A DNA stretch of 64,000 nucleotides, taken from contig CAIUWK010000011.1 in the NCBI GenBank assembly GCA_903902855.1, positions 1 to 64,000 of the forward strand, written 5' to 3'. Both the position numbers and the translations under genes were made by a program. The DNA comes from an uncultured Geobacter sp. Its GTDB lineage: Bacteria > Desulfobacterota > Desulfuromonadia > Geobacterales > CAIOGM01. The notes under the pieces were generated by a model, which had not been told where the DNA came from, ran no database searches, and worked only from the letters and a program-made list of their open reading frames with translations. Position 1 is the stretch's first letter; the number at the start of each line of letters is the position of its first letter. Positions 52,418 to 61,114 of the stretch are shown piece by piece.

Positions 52418-53674
52418 ATGATCGAAGTACACGGCGAGGTTTGGACCATCAAGGAATTTTTCACCTATCCCAACGAATACATCTATTGGTCCATCCAGAT
52501 CGTCATGTACCCGTTCATGACCGGTCTCGTGGCGGGGGCCTTCGTTCTTTCGTCTCTCTACCACGTCTTCGGCGTCAAGCAGCTGAAGAATATCGCCCGG
52601 TTCTCCCTGGTCTTTTCCTTCGCCCTCCTCCCGGTGGCGATGATGCCCCTCATGCTCCATCTGCAGCAGCCCATGCGGGGAATTCATGTGATGATGACCC
52701 CCCACTTCACCTCGGCCATCGCCGCCTTCGGCATTGTCTTCTCCACCTACGGGATGATCGTCGCCTCGGAACTCTGGTTCGTCTACCGCCCCCATTTCGT
52801 GGCTATGGCACTGGAACTGAAAGGGCAAAACAATCGAGGCATCATTGACGGTTTCCGGTACCTCCTCTTTTCGGCCTTGACACTTGGCGCCTACGACGTG
52901 AGCGAAGAGGCGCTGGAAAAAGATGAAAAAGCGGTGGGTTTTCTGGCCGGCATCGGGATACCGGTGGCCTGTTTCCTTCACGGGTATGCCGGTTTCATCT
53001 TCGGTTCGGTGAAAGCCAACGCCCTCTGGATGACCCCCCTCATGCCGGTCATCTTCATCTGTTCCGCAGTGGTCTCCGGGATTGCCCTCTGCATCATCAC
53101 CTATATCGTGGTCATGGAGATCCGAAAGATCCTGAGTCGGATGAAGGGGAAGGCCAGCGGTCTCCCTTCCTTTGAAGAGCTCCAGAGCGCCGAGATCGAG
53201 GAGGTCAAGCTCACCTCCCGCTATCTGGTCATGTTCCTCATCGCGGCCATCACACTGGAGCTGCTGGACCTCATCTTCCGGGGATACACGGCGGTGAAGT
53301 CATGGGATATTCTCCGGGAGGTCATCTACCAGAAGGACTTTTACAAGATTTTCGTCATGCAGTACGGCATGGGGAATCTCCTCCCCTTTATTCTCTTCAA
53401 GCTGCCGGGACTCACCGTGCGGCGTGCGGCACTGGGGGCCTGTCTCATGCTCTTTGGGGTCTTCATGATGCGCTGGAACGTCGTCATCGGCGGTCAGGCC
53501 TTTTCCTCCAGCTTTGCGGGTTTCATGGAGTACGTTCTCCCCATCATTCCTCATAACATGGAGACGGTCAAGGAGGGGCTTGTGGGTGCGCTCGCGGTCA
53601 TCATCACCCCCTACGTCCTCTTCTATTTCATCAACAAGGTGATGCCGGTCTTCAAGTACAAGGGGTCGCACTGA
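52418..53674 (+). CDS. NrfD/PsrC-family integral membrane quinone-interacting subunit
   Basis: 418 aa multi-TM; directly follows the Fe-S subunit. Confidence 0.9.
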   Translation: MIEVHGEVWTIKEFFTYPNEYIYWSIQIVMYPFMTGLVAGAFVLSSLYHVFGVKQLKNIARFSLVFSFALLPVAMMPLMLHLQQPMRGIHVMMTPHFTSAIAAFGIVFSTYGMIVASELWFVYRPHFVAMALELKGQNNRGIIDGFRYLLFSALTLGAYDVSEEALEKDEKAVGFLAGIGIPVACFLHGYAGFIFGSVKANALWMTPLMPVIFICSAVVSGIALCIITYIVVMEIRKILSRMKGKASGLPSFEELQSAEIEEVKLTSRYLVMFLIAAITLELLDLIFRGYTAVKSWDILREVIYQKDFYKIFVMQYGMGNLLPFILFKLPGLTVRRAALGACLMLFGVFMMRWNVVIGGQAFSSSFAGFMEYVLPIIPHNMETVKEGLVGALAVIITPYVLFYFINKVMPVFKYKGSH

Positions 53675-53706
53675 CCGGACGGCGTCAAAGGATTCAGGGG
53701 TAGCCC

Positions 53707-55521
53707 ATGTCAGAAGATCAGCGGCAGCTGGAAACAAGGATAGAGGCTCTTACCCGAGAACTTTCTCTCCTGCGGCAACGGGTGGAGCAGGTTGCCGGCT
53801 TCGTGGGTGCCCCGTCTCTTACGGCGGATGCGCTCGCCAAACCGGCCATTCTCTCCGTTTCGCCTGCCGCGGTTCCCACCGGAGCACCGCCTGCGGCACT
53901 CCCGGAGGAAGAGTCCTCCACCTGGGAACGGGAGTCGTCGCGGCTGTTGTCCCGCGCCTCTACCCTCAGTTTTCTCCTGGTGCTGGCTCTGATCATGCGG
54001 ATCGTAACCGACAGCTCCATCGTACCACCCCAGGTGGGGAGCCTCATGGGAATCGGGTATGCCGGACTCCTGTTGGCCGTGGGATGGTTCATGTACGCCC
54101 GGAAGGGGGGCCAGGCGCCGGTGTTCACCGCTTGCGGAACCTTTCTCATCTTCGCCGTCATTGCCGAATCGAATTTCAACCAGAAGTTTCAGCTGGTTCC
54201 GCTGCTGCCGGCTTTTGCCATTCTCATTGCCACGGGGGGGGTAACCGCCGCTCTCTCTCGTTGTTACCGGGTACGTCTCCCCTTCAGCGTGGGGACCGTG
54301 GGAATGGCCCTGGCCGCCGTGGTGGTCACCTTTCACGAACAGAACCCCGATTTCCGCTATCTCATCGTGACCCTCCTGGTGGCCAATCTCCTGGGGCACT
54401 TCACGATGAGTCTGGAAAAATGCAAATGGGTGGGGTGGTCGCTCTTCATGATCACGGCGGCAACCGCCATCTGGTGGGCCTTCTCCATTCGTTCCCTGTA
54501 CATTAATCCCACCACCGCCGTTGCCGGCACGGCAATGCTCCCTTGGTTCCTGGCTGGAGTCGGGGCCTTCGGCTGTCTCTATCTGGCCATCGCTTCCCGG
54601 GAGATCCTCACCGGCCAATCGGAGCAGGTGGGGAACTATTATCTGGCCCTCCCGACCCTGACGGTCATCTGGTCCTTCGGGAGCGCCCTCTTCGTCACCT
54701 TCATCCTGGGGAACGGCAAGCTGCTGGTGAGCGGCCTGGGACTGTTCGTCGCCCTGCTCCATATCTACGTGACCCGCTACCTGGCCAGGAAGCGTTCCGG
54801 CGGGCGGGGCGGTCTGGGGGCCATCTGTAATGCGGGGGCCCTGCTGTTGGCCATGGCGCTCCCGGTCATAACCGGCAATGCCCTGTTGGCCCTCCCCATC
54901 CTCTGCGCCGTGGCGTTCATGTTCATCATCTTCTCCGGCACCTGGCAGAGCGGCGGAGTCCGTCTCACCTCCTATCTGCTGCAACTCCATACGACGGCGC
55001 TCTTCGCCTTCCTCCAGTTCAACCTCACCCCCGCCAGTCCCGTGGTCACCATCCTGGTGGTCGGTTTTTTCCTCTCCGGGTTTGCCTTTCTGCAGTACCA
55101 GTGGGCGCGCAATCATGCTCCCACGGCGGATATCCGGTTTTTCTCCCGCATCGACTCACGGGACATTAGCGCCGGAGGGATCCTCATCCTTTCCCTGCTC
55201 AGCGCCTTTTTCCTCTTCCGCACCGGAGCGTTTGCCGTTGTGGGGCATATCGACAGCGCCTTTCGCGCCAGCCAGTCGGTGCTGATCAACTGCGCTGCCG
55301 CGGGGATGGTGATCTGGGGGTATCAGCGCAAAAGCGGAGAGATTCGCAATATCGCCATTGCCATCATTCTCATCGGCGCTTTGAAGGTGGCGCTCGTTGA
55401 CCTTACGAGCATCAAGGGGGTCCCCTTGGTGCTGAGTATCATCTCCTTCGGGAGCGCCACGGCCATCCTCTCCCTTGTTCTCAGCCGCTGGCAGCGGCGT
55501 GTGGGAGGGGAAGAGCAGTAA
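53707..55521 (+). CDS. DUF2339-like polytopic membrane protein
   Basis: N-terminal coiled coil (LETRIEALTRELSLLRQRVEQV) and many TM segments; C-terminus like DUF2339. Confidence 0.6.
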   Translation: MSEDQRQLETRIEALTRELSLLRQRVEQVAGFVGAPSLTADALAKPAILSVSPAAVPTGAPPAALPEEESSTWERESSRLLSRASTLSFLLVLALIMRIVTDSSIVPPQVGSLMGIGYAGLLLAVGWFMYARKGGQAPVFTACGTFLIFAVIAESNFNQKFQLVPLLPAFAILIATGGVTAALSRCYRVRLPFSVGTVGMALAAVVVTFHEQNPDFRYLIVTLLVANLLGHFTMSLEKCKWVGWSLFMITAATAIWWAFSIRSLYINPTTAVAGTAMLPWFLAGVGAFGCLYLAIASREILTGQSEQVGNYYLALPTLTVIWSFGSALFVTFILGNGKLLVSGLGLFVALLHIYVTRYLARKRSGGRGGLGAICNAGALLLAMALPVITGNALLALPILCAVAFMFIIFSGTWQSGGVRLTSYLLQLHTTALFAFLQFNLTPASPVVTILVVGFFLSGFAFLQYQWARNHAPTADIRFFSRIDSRDISAGGILILSLLSAFFLFRTGAFAVVGHIDSAFRASQSVLINCAAAGMVIWGYQRKSGEIRNIAIAIILIGALKVALVDLTSIKGVPLVLSIISFGSATAILSLVLSRWQRRVGGEEQ

Positions 55522-55528
55522 CTTTTAC

Positions 55529-55557
55529 TTGACTCCGTTTGATTCAGGCGATATAAA
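55529..55557 (+). promoter_or_regulatory. Putative sigma70 promoter of the NapC/ImcH-like cytochrome
   Basis: TTGACT-N17-TATAAA. Confidence 0.7.
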
Positions 55558-55670
55558 GCCGCTGTCACGGTTCTCGCAAACCGTGGCACGGCTCATCTCT
55601 CTCTGAATATCTTCTCCACGTACCTACCGGGTTGCCGGGCGCTCCATCCGCCCTGACCCCGGCTTTTTTT
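55557..55670 (+). ncRNA. Structured 5' leader ending in an intrinsic terminator
   Basis: Stem AGCCG..CACGGTT/AACCGTG..CGGCT, then CCGGG..GGGCG/CGCCC..CCCGG followed by T7 at 55664-55670, all before ATG 55731. Confidence 0.5.
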
Positions 55671-55730
55671 GTGTCACATCAGGACGCGCGCTCAGCGGCG
55701 CTTCATTTTCTCAAGAGGCAGGGAGGGTTC

Positions 55731-57263
55731 ATGAGTTTTAAGAAAACAATGGTCTATGCGTGGAACTTCATCAGCATCATCGGGTTTATCCTCATCCTGG
55801 TCGGCGGGGCTCTCATAGCCACCTTCCAGGCTATCGAGGTGATGCACGAGATTCACAACCCGTACATCGGTATCCTCATTTACTTCATCTTTCCCGGCAT
55901 CCTGCTCACCGGTCTGGCCCTGGTTCCAGTGGGGATATTCCTCACCCGAAACCGGATGCGCCGGGATAACCCCAACGGAATACCGCAATATCCGCTCATT
56001 GACCTGAACGACCCTAAAAAACGAAAACTTGCCATCTTCTTCACTCTGGCCACCGTTATCTTCGCTGTTCTCATCACCCTTTCCGGTATCAAGGGGTATG
56101 AATTCACCGAATCGGTGACCTTCTGCGGCAAGCTCTGTCATGTGGCCATGGAGCCGGAGTACGTGGCTTGGCAGCACTCCCCCCACGCCAAGGTACGCTG
56201 CGTGGAGTGTCACGTGGGCCCCGGCGCCCAGTGGTACGTCAAGGCCAAGATATCCGGAACCCGCCAGATGTTTGCGGTCCTCCTGAATACCTTTGAGCGC
56301 CCCATCTCAACTCCCGTACAGAACCTGCGTCCCTCCAGCGATACCTGCGAGGGGTGCCACTGGCCCGACAAGTTCTTCTCGCCCCGTCTCAAAAAATTCT
56401 ATCACTACGCCCCCAACGAAAAGAACACTCCCCGGGAGACCGATCTGGTTATCTTCATCAACGGCACCCCGGAGACACCTCTGGAAGGGGGAGTTCACTG
56501 GCATATCGGCCAGGAGGTCTCCTATGTTCCCCGGGACAAGAGTCGTCAGGATATCCCCTACGTTACCGTGAAAGGGAAGGACGGGAAACTTCGCGAATAC
56601 GCTACCTCGGAGAAGCCGCTCACCACGGACGAGATCGCCAAGGGTGACAAGCGGATCATGGACTGCATCGACTGCCATAACCGGCCGACCCATATCTACA
56701 AGTCGCCGGGCCAGGCCATCGACGCCGACATGCATGCGGGGAGCATCGATGCCTCACTCCCCTACTTCAAGAAGGTCTCCGTGGGGCTCCTGACCGAGAC
56801 TACCTACAAGACCACCGAAGAGGCCATGGCGGCCATCAACAAGGGGATCACCGACTACTACGCCAAAAGCTATCCCGACGTGGCCAAGCAGAAGGTCGCC
56901 CAGATTCAGAAGGCCATATCGGTCGTACAGGATATCTACAAGAAGAACTTCTTCCCCAGGATGAAGGTAGCGTGGAATACTTATCCCAACAACATCGGGC
57001 ATTTCAACTTCCCCGGCTGTTTCCGCTGTCACGACAACAAGCATAAGTCCGCGGACGGTCATGTGATCCGTAAGGATTGCAATCTCTGCCACAAGGTCAT
57101 GCGGGAGATCCAGGAAAATATTCCGGCGGGAACCGTCGTGCAGACCTTCGTTCATCCCGTGGATATCGGCGACGAGATCAACAAGACCAACTGCAGTGAC
57201 TGTCACCAGCCCCCCAAGGTGAAGCACGAAGAAGAGAAGGAAAAAGCTCCGGAAAAGAAGTAG
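55731..57263 (+). CDS. NapC/NirT-type inner-membrane multiheme cytochrome (ImcH-like)
   Basis: Three N-terminal TM segments; six CXXCH plus one CX3CH (CGKLCH). Confidence 0.85.
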   Translation: MSFKKTMVYAWNFISIIGFILILVGGALIATFQAIEVMHEIHNPYIGILIYFIFPGILLTGLALVPVGIFLTRNRMRRDNPNGIPQYPLIDLNDPKKRKLAIFFTLATVIFAVLITLSGIKGYEFTESVTFCGKLCHVAMEPEYVAWQHSPHAKVRCVECHVGPGAQWYVKAKISGTRQMFAVLLNTFERPISTPVQNLRPSSDTCEGCHWPDKFFSPRLKKFYHYAPNEKNTPRETDLVIFINGTPETPLEGGVHWHIGQEVSYVPRDKSRQDIPYVTVKGKDGKLREYATSEKPLTTDEIAKGDKRIMDCIDCHNRPTHIYKSPGQAIDADMHAGSIDASLPYFKKVSVGLLTETTYKTTEEAMAAINKGITDYYAKSYPDVAKQKVAQIQKAISVVQDIYKKNFFPRMKVAWNTYPNNIGHFNFPGCFRCHDNKHKSADGHVIRKDCNLCHKVMREIQENIPAGTVVQTFVHPVDIGDEINKTNCSDCHQPPKVKHEEEKEKAPEKK

Positions 57264-57283
57264 TCGCAACACCACATGGCTAG

Positions 57284-57326
57284 AAACGAGAAAAGTCTCC
57301 TGAATTTCAGGAGACTTTTCTCGTTT
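57284..57326 (+). terminator. Intrinsic terminator after the ImcH-like gene
   Basis: AACGAGAAAAGTCTCCTGAA/TTTCAGGAGACTTTTCTCGTTT near-perfect hairpin. Confidence 0.9.
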
Positions 57327-57377
57327 ACGCTGCACCCCGGAGCGAATAAGATGGGGGGCGCAGTTACCGGATACCGG

Positions 57378-57860
57378 TTATTCCTTGTGTACTTTCTTCT
57401 TCCCCTTGCGAACCTTCATTCCTTTGCCCGCCATGGAGAGGAGGTCGGCCATCTTCATCTTCCAGATCCCGTCATCTTTCTCCAGTTTGACCTTCCTGGT
57501 CATGAATTCCCCCCCGGCTCCGGTATCGAAGCCGAACTTCCCCTGGAGCGTTGCCTGACGTTCATCTTTCACCGACACCCGGACTTCCTGCAGCTTTTCC
57601 CAGCAGCAGGCAGGGGTGCGTGGTGCGGCGGCAAGATGGGAGATGAAATACTCTTTGGTCTTCCCTCCGTTCCCAATGACTCGGTCGTAAAGCTCAGAGA
57701 AACTCCTCTCATGCCAGAGGTCCAGCGTTCTTTCCAGATCCCTCCGAATCTCAGCAGCCGGAGGGTCCTCTCCGGCTTTGGCGGACGGCAGGAAGAGCGT
57801 CATGCAACCCAGCGTAAGGAGTGCGGTAAGGAGTAGCAGTCGTCCTGTCATGGGTAGCAC
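57378..57860 (-). CDS. Putative periplasmic protein of unknown function
   Basis: Signal peptide (MTGRLLLLTALLTLGCMTLFLPSAKA) and a soluble domain; positional support only. Confidence 0.65.
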   Translation of the reverse strand: MLPMTGRLLLLTALLTLGCMTLFLPSAKAGEDPPAAEIRRDLERTLDLWHERSFSELYDRVIGNGGKTKEYFISHLAAAPRTPACCWEKLQEVRVSVKDERQATLQGKFGFDTGAGGEFMTRKVKLEKDDGIWKMKMADLLSMAGKGMKVRKGKKKVHKE

Positions 57861-57957
57861 CTCCGTGCAGTTTCCGCACAGAGTACCTGATGAGCCGGTG
57901 GTAATGCAAGATAACTTTGCAAAAATTAATAAACAGCGTTACCCCTCACCCCTTTCG

Positions 57958-58977
57958 TCACAACCGGCGATCGGCGGCTTCGGCGAACTTGCGCAGATTT
58001 TCCATCATGGCTGCGAATTTCGCAGGTTTCAGCGACTGGGGACCGTCGGAGGTGGCCCGTTCCGGGTCCGGGTGGACTTCGATCATGAGGCCGTCGGCCC
58101 CGGCAGCCACTGCGGCATAGGCCATGGGAGCGACATAGCGGTAGTGGCCGGTGCCGTGGGAAGGATCGGCGATAACCGGCAGATGGGTCATTCCCCGCAG
58201 CACCGGGATGGCGGAAAGGTCCAGGGTGTTCCGCGTGGCGGTTTCGAAGGTCCTGATCCCCCGTTCACAGAGGATGACCTGCTGATTCCCCTCGGAAAGG
58301 ATGTACTCGGCGCTCATGAGGAATTCCTGGATACTCATGGCCATGCCGCGTTTAAGAAGCACCGGCCGTTTGAGCTGTCCCACCTTCTTGAGCAGGGCGA
58401 AGTTCTGGGAGTTGCGGGCACCGATCTGGAGGATATCGGAATATTCGGCCACCAGATCCGCCGTCTCCGGGTTGATGACTTCGGTCACTATGGGGAGACC
58501 GGTGAGCTCCCGCGCCTTGGCCAGGAGCTTCAGCCCTTCCTCTTCCATCCCCTGGAAGGAGTAGGGGGAGGTGCGGGGTTTGAAGGCGCCTCCCCGGAGG
58601 ATCTGGGCTCCGGCGGCTTTCACCGCCGTGGCGCATTCCAGGATCTGCGTCTCACTTTCCACCGAGCAGGGGCCTGCCATGACGATGATCTCGTCGCCGC
58701 CGATGGTGACCGTATCATTCAAGCGGATGAGGGTCGTCTCCCGTTTCACCTCACGTGACGCCAGTTTATACGGTTTGAGGATCGGGACCACATTTTCCAC
58801 CCCGTGCAGTGACTCAAGGGAGTGGAGGACCAGTTTGCCCCGTTCGTCGCCGATGGCGCCGATGACGTCCCGGGTCGTGCCGTGAATCAGATGGGGCTGG
58901 TATCCCAGTTCCTTGATCCTCTTCAGCACCTCATCCCGATCGTTTTGTGCCGCTCCTGCCTTCATGACGATAATCAT
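57958..58977 (-). CDS. aroF: 3-deoxy-7-phosphoheptulonate (DAHP) synthase, AroF/TM0343 type
   Basis: MIIVMKAGA ferredoxin-like N-terminus; [30 protein letters not shown]...[19 protein letters not shown]. Confidence 0.96.
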   Translation of the reverse strand: MIIVMKAGAAQNDRDEVLKRIKELGYQPHLIHGTTRDVIGAIGDERGKLVLHSLESLHGVENVVPILKPYKLASREVKRETTLIRLNDTVTIGGDEIIVMAGPCSVESETQILECATAVKAAGAQILRGGAFKPRTSPYSFQGMEEEGLKLLAKARELTGLPIVTEVINPETADLVAEYSDILQIGARNSQNFALLKKVGQLKRPVLLKRGMAMSIQEFLMSAEYILSEGNQQVILCERGIRTFETATRNTLDLSAIPVLRGMTHLPVIADPSHGTGHYRYVAPMAYAAVAAGADGLMIEVHPDPERATSDGPQSLKPAKFAAMMENLRKFAEAADRRL

Positions 58978-59008
58978 TGTGTCTCCCCCGTTGTCACCGC
59001 AACCGAAA

Positions 59009-59098
59009 AACGGCCGGAAGGTATGATCCCCCCGGCCGTTGCTGCTGAAACTGAAAAGCCACGGGGGGACACCTACTCTTCTGTCCACCCGCGGCTTT
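59009..59098 (-). promoter_or_regulatory. Attenuator-like tandem hairpins in the DAHP synthase leader
   Basis: Hairpin A 59055-59098 (AAAGCCGCGGGUGGACA/UGUCCCCCCGUGGCUUU) and hairpin B 59009-59040 (AACGGCCGG/CCGGCCGUU + U-run). Confidence 0.8.
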
Positions 59099-59119
59099 GG
59101 TCTTGTTTGATGTCGGCTG

Positions 59120-59218
59120 TTATCCTCGATCCAGACCTCTCCCCCGGGCAGACGGGCTAAAATAAAAGCCGTACCAAAAGGAAGATGACGGGAAGGTGGA
59201 AGCGCCGTAGGTACTCAT
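59120..59218 (-). CDS. Aromatic leader peptide (regulatory uORF)
   Basis: Manual translation [39 protein letters not shown] run before the hairpins; in-frame alternative ATG at 59227. Confidence 0.85.
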   Translation of the reverse strand: MSTYGASTFPSSSFWYGFYFSPSARGRGLDRG

Positions 59219-59487
59219 GGCGAACATCTTTGCCGATTTGACCTGATTCTGTCAAGAAGAAAGTTAAGCGTTCTGTCGCACCAGGGTTCACAGGGCTCAT
59301 GTGAGACCCGGTGCATTGCCGTAACAGGCAGGTAACATGTTGAATTTTATTGATAATGTTAAGCCTGGGCTAACGACGTTATGAACTTTTTTGTGGGCAA
59401 ACAGCGGAGGTTGTGGTATGAATGGCTCACCTGTGAAATCCATCTGGAGAGTGCGTTACGGCGGATCGCCGGACGCTGGAGGAGAGT

Positions 59488-60105
59488 ATGTTCGGCCTGA
59501 TTCCCAAGGATGAAAAATTCTTTCAGATGTTTCGCGAGATGTCCGCCAATATCGTCGAGGGTGCCCTGCTGCTGAAGGATATGCTGGATAATTTTGTCGA
59601 CCCGGTAACCAGTCAGCGCAAGATCAAGGAGGTCGAGCACAAGGGAGATTCCCAGACTCACGAGATCATCAAAAAGCTCAACAAGAGCTTCATCACCCCC
59701 TTCGATAGGGAAGACATTTATGCCCTTTCCGGCGCGCTGGACGACATCCTCGACCTCATCGACGCCTCGGCGCAGCGGTTCGTCATGTACAATGTGGAAA
59801 AGCCCACACCTGAGGCCAAGGAGTTGGGCTTCCTTATTCTGAGAGGGTGCCAGGCGATTCAGAAGGCGGTTTCCCACCTGGGGGGGAAATTCGAGCAGAT
59901 AGCCGAACAGTGCGTGGAGGTGAACGCCCTGGAGAATGAGGCCGACCGGGTCTGTCGCGAGGCGATCAGCCGTCTGTTCGACGAAGAGAAGGATCCTATT
60001 CAGCTGATCAAGTGGAAGGAAATCTACGAAACATTGGAAAAAGCCACGGACAAGTGCGAAGACGCGGCGAACATCATGGAAAGTGTGGTCGTAAAAAATG
60101 CCTGA
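59488..60105 (+). CDS. DUF47/PhoU-like phosphate transport regulator
   Basis: MFGLIPKDEKFFQMFREMSANIVEGALLLKDMLDN; precedes the Pit transporter. Confidence 0.93.
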   Translation: MFGLIPKDEKFFQMFREMSANIVEGALLLKDMLDNFVDPVTSQRKIKEVEHKGDSQTHEIIKKLNKSFITPFDREDIYALSGALDDILDLIDASAQRFVMYNVEKPTPEAKELGFLILRGCQAIQKAVSHLGGKFEQIAEQCVEVNALENEADRVCREAISRLFDEEKDPIQLIKWKEIYETLEKATDKCEDAANIMESVVVKNA

Positions 60106-61099
60106 TGCCACACTCCTCCTGCTGATTTTCGTGATTGCGGCGGCCTTGGTCTTCGACTACGTCAACGGCTTCCACGATACGGCCAATGCCATAGCCACCA
60201 GTGTCTCCACCCGTGCTCTGTCGGTGAAGACGGCAATCATCATGGCGGCGGTCCTCAATTTTGCCGGAGCCATGGTTTCCACCAAGGTCGCCACCACCAT
60301 CGGTAACGGCATCGTGGATCCTCACCAGGTGACTCAGATGGTGGTCTTGGCCGGAGTGCTGGGGGCCATCATCTGGAACCTCATCACCTGGTACTTCGGC
60401 CTCCCCTCCTCTTCGTCCCATGCCATCATCGGCGGACTCATCGGGGCGGTCATCGCCCATGCCGGTTTATCGGAATTTCACCTGTCCGGATTGAAAAAGA
60501 TCATCCTGGCTCTCATCGTTTCCCCGATCCTCGGGGCCAGCATGGGCTTTCTCTTCATGGTCATCTTTCTCTGGACCCTGCGCAATCGGTCCCCCTTCGG
60601 CGTTAACAAGGGGTTCCGACGGTGCCAGATCTTCTCCGCCGGTTTCATGGCTTTTTCCCACGGCACGGCAGACGCCCAGAAGTCCATGGGGGTCATCACC
60701 ATGGCGCTTCTGAGCTACGGGGCGATTCCTGCCTTCGTGGTTCCCACGTGGGTCAAGCTCGCCTGCGCGGTGGCCATGGCGCTGGGAACTGCCGCTGGGG
60801 GGTGGCGCATCATCAAGACAGTGGGGCGTGATTTCGTCAAGCTGCAACCGGTGAACGGTTTTTCCGTGGATGCAGCCTCTGCCGTCGTCATTCTTGGGGC
60901 AGCCTCCCTGGGGTTGCCCACCAGCACCACCCATGTGGTCACGTCGGCGATTCTGGGGGTCGGCCTCTCCAAACGGATGTCGGCGGTGAACTGGAGTATT
61001 GCCGGTCGTATCGTCATTGCCTGGGTGCTCACCATTCCCGCCTCCGGCATCGTCTCCTTTCTCACCTACGACATCCTGACTCCCTTTCTGGGGAAATAG
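60098..61099 (+). CDS. pit: Pit-family inorganic phosphate transporter
   Basis: FDYVNGFHDTANAIATSVSTRALS, PSSSSHAIIGGLIGA, GLPTSTTHVVTSAILGVG. Confidence 0.95.
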   Translation: MPDATLLLLIFVIAAALVFDYVNGFHDTANAIATSVSTRALSVKTAIIMAAVLNFAGAMVSTKVATTIGNGIVDPHQVTQMVVLAGVLGAIIWNLITWYFGLPSSSSHAIIGGLIGAVIAHAGLSEFHLSGLKKIILALIVSPILGASMGFLFMVIFLWTLRNRSPFGVNKGFRRCQIFSAGFMAFSHGTADAQKSMGVITMALLSYGAIPAFVVPTWVKLACAVAMALGTAAGGWRIIKTVGRDFVKLQPVNGFSVDAASAVVILGAASLGLPTSTTHVVTSAILGVGLSKRMSAVNWSIAGRIVIAWVLTIPASGIVSFLTYDILTPFLGK

Positions 61100-61114
61100 G
61101 GGGAGTCACCTCCC

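Noticed and set aside
53710-55116. 468-aa antisense ORF opposite the DUF2339-like gene
   Set aside because: Repetitive composition with no recognisable domain; the plus-strand ORF has clear transmembrane periodicity.
59359-60111. 250-aa antisense ORF opposite the DUF47/PhoU-like gene
   Set aside because: The plus-strand gene is a clear family member coupled to pit; the antisense product has no motif.
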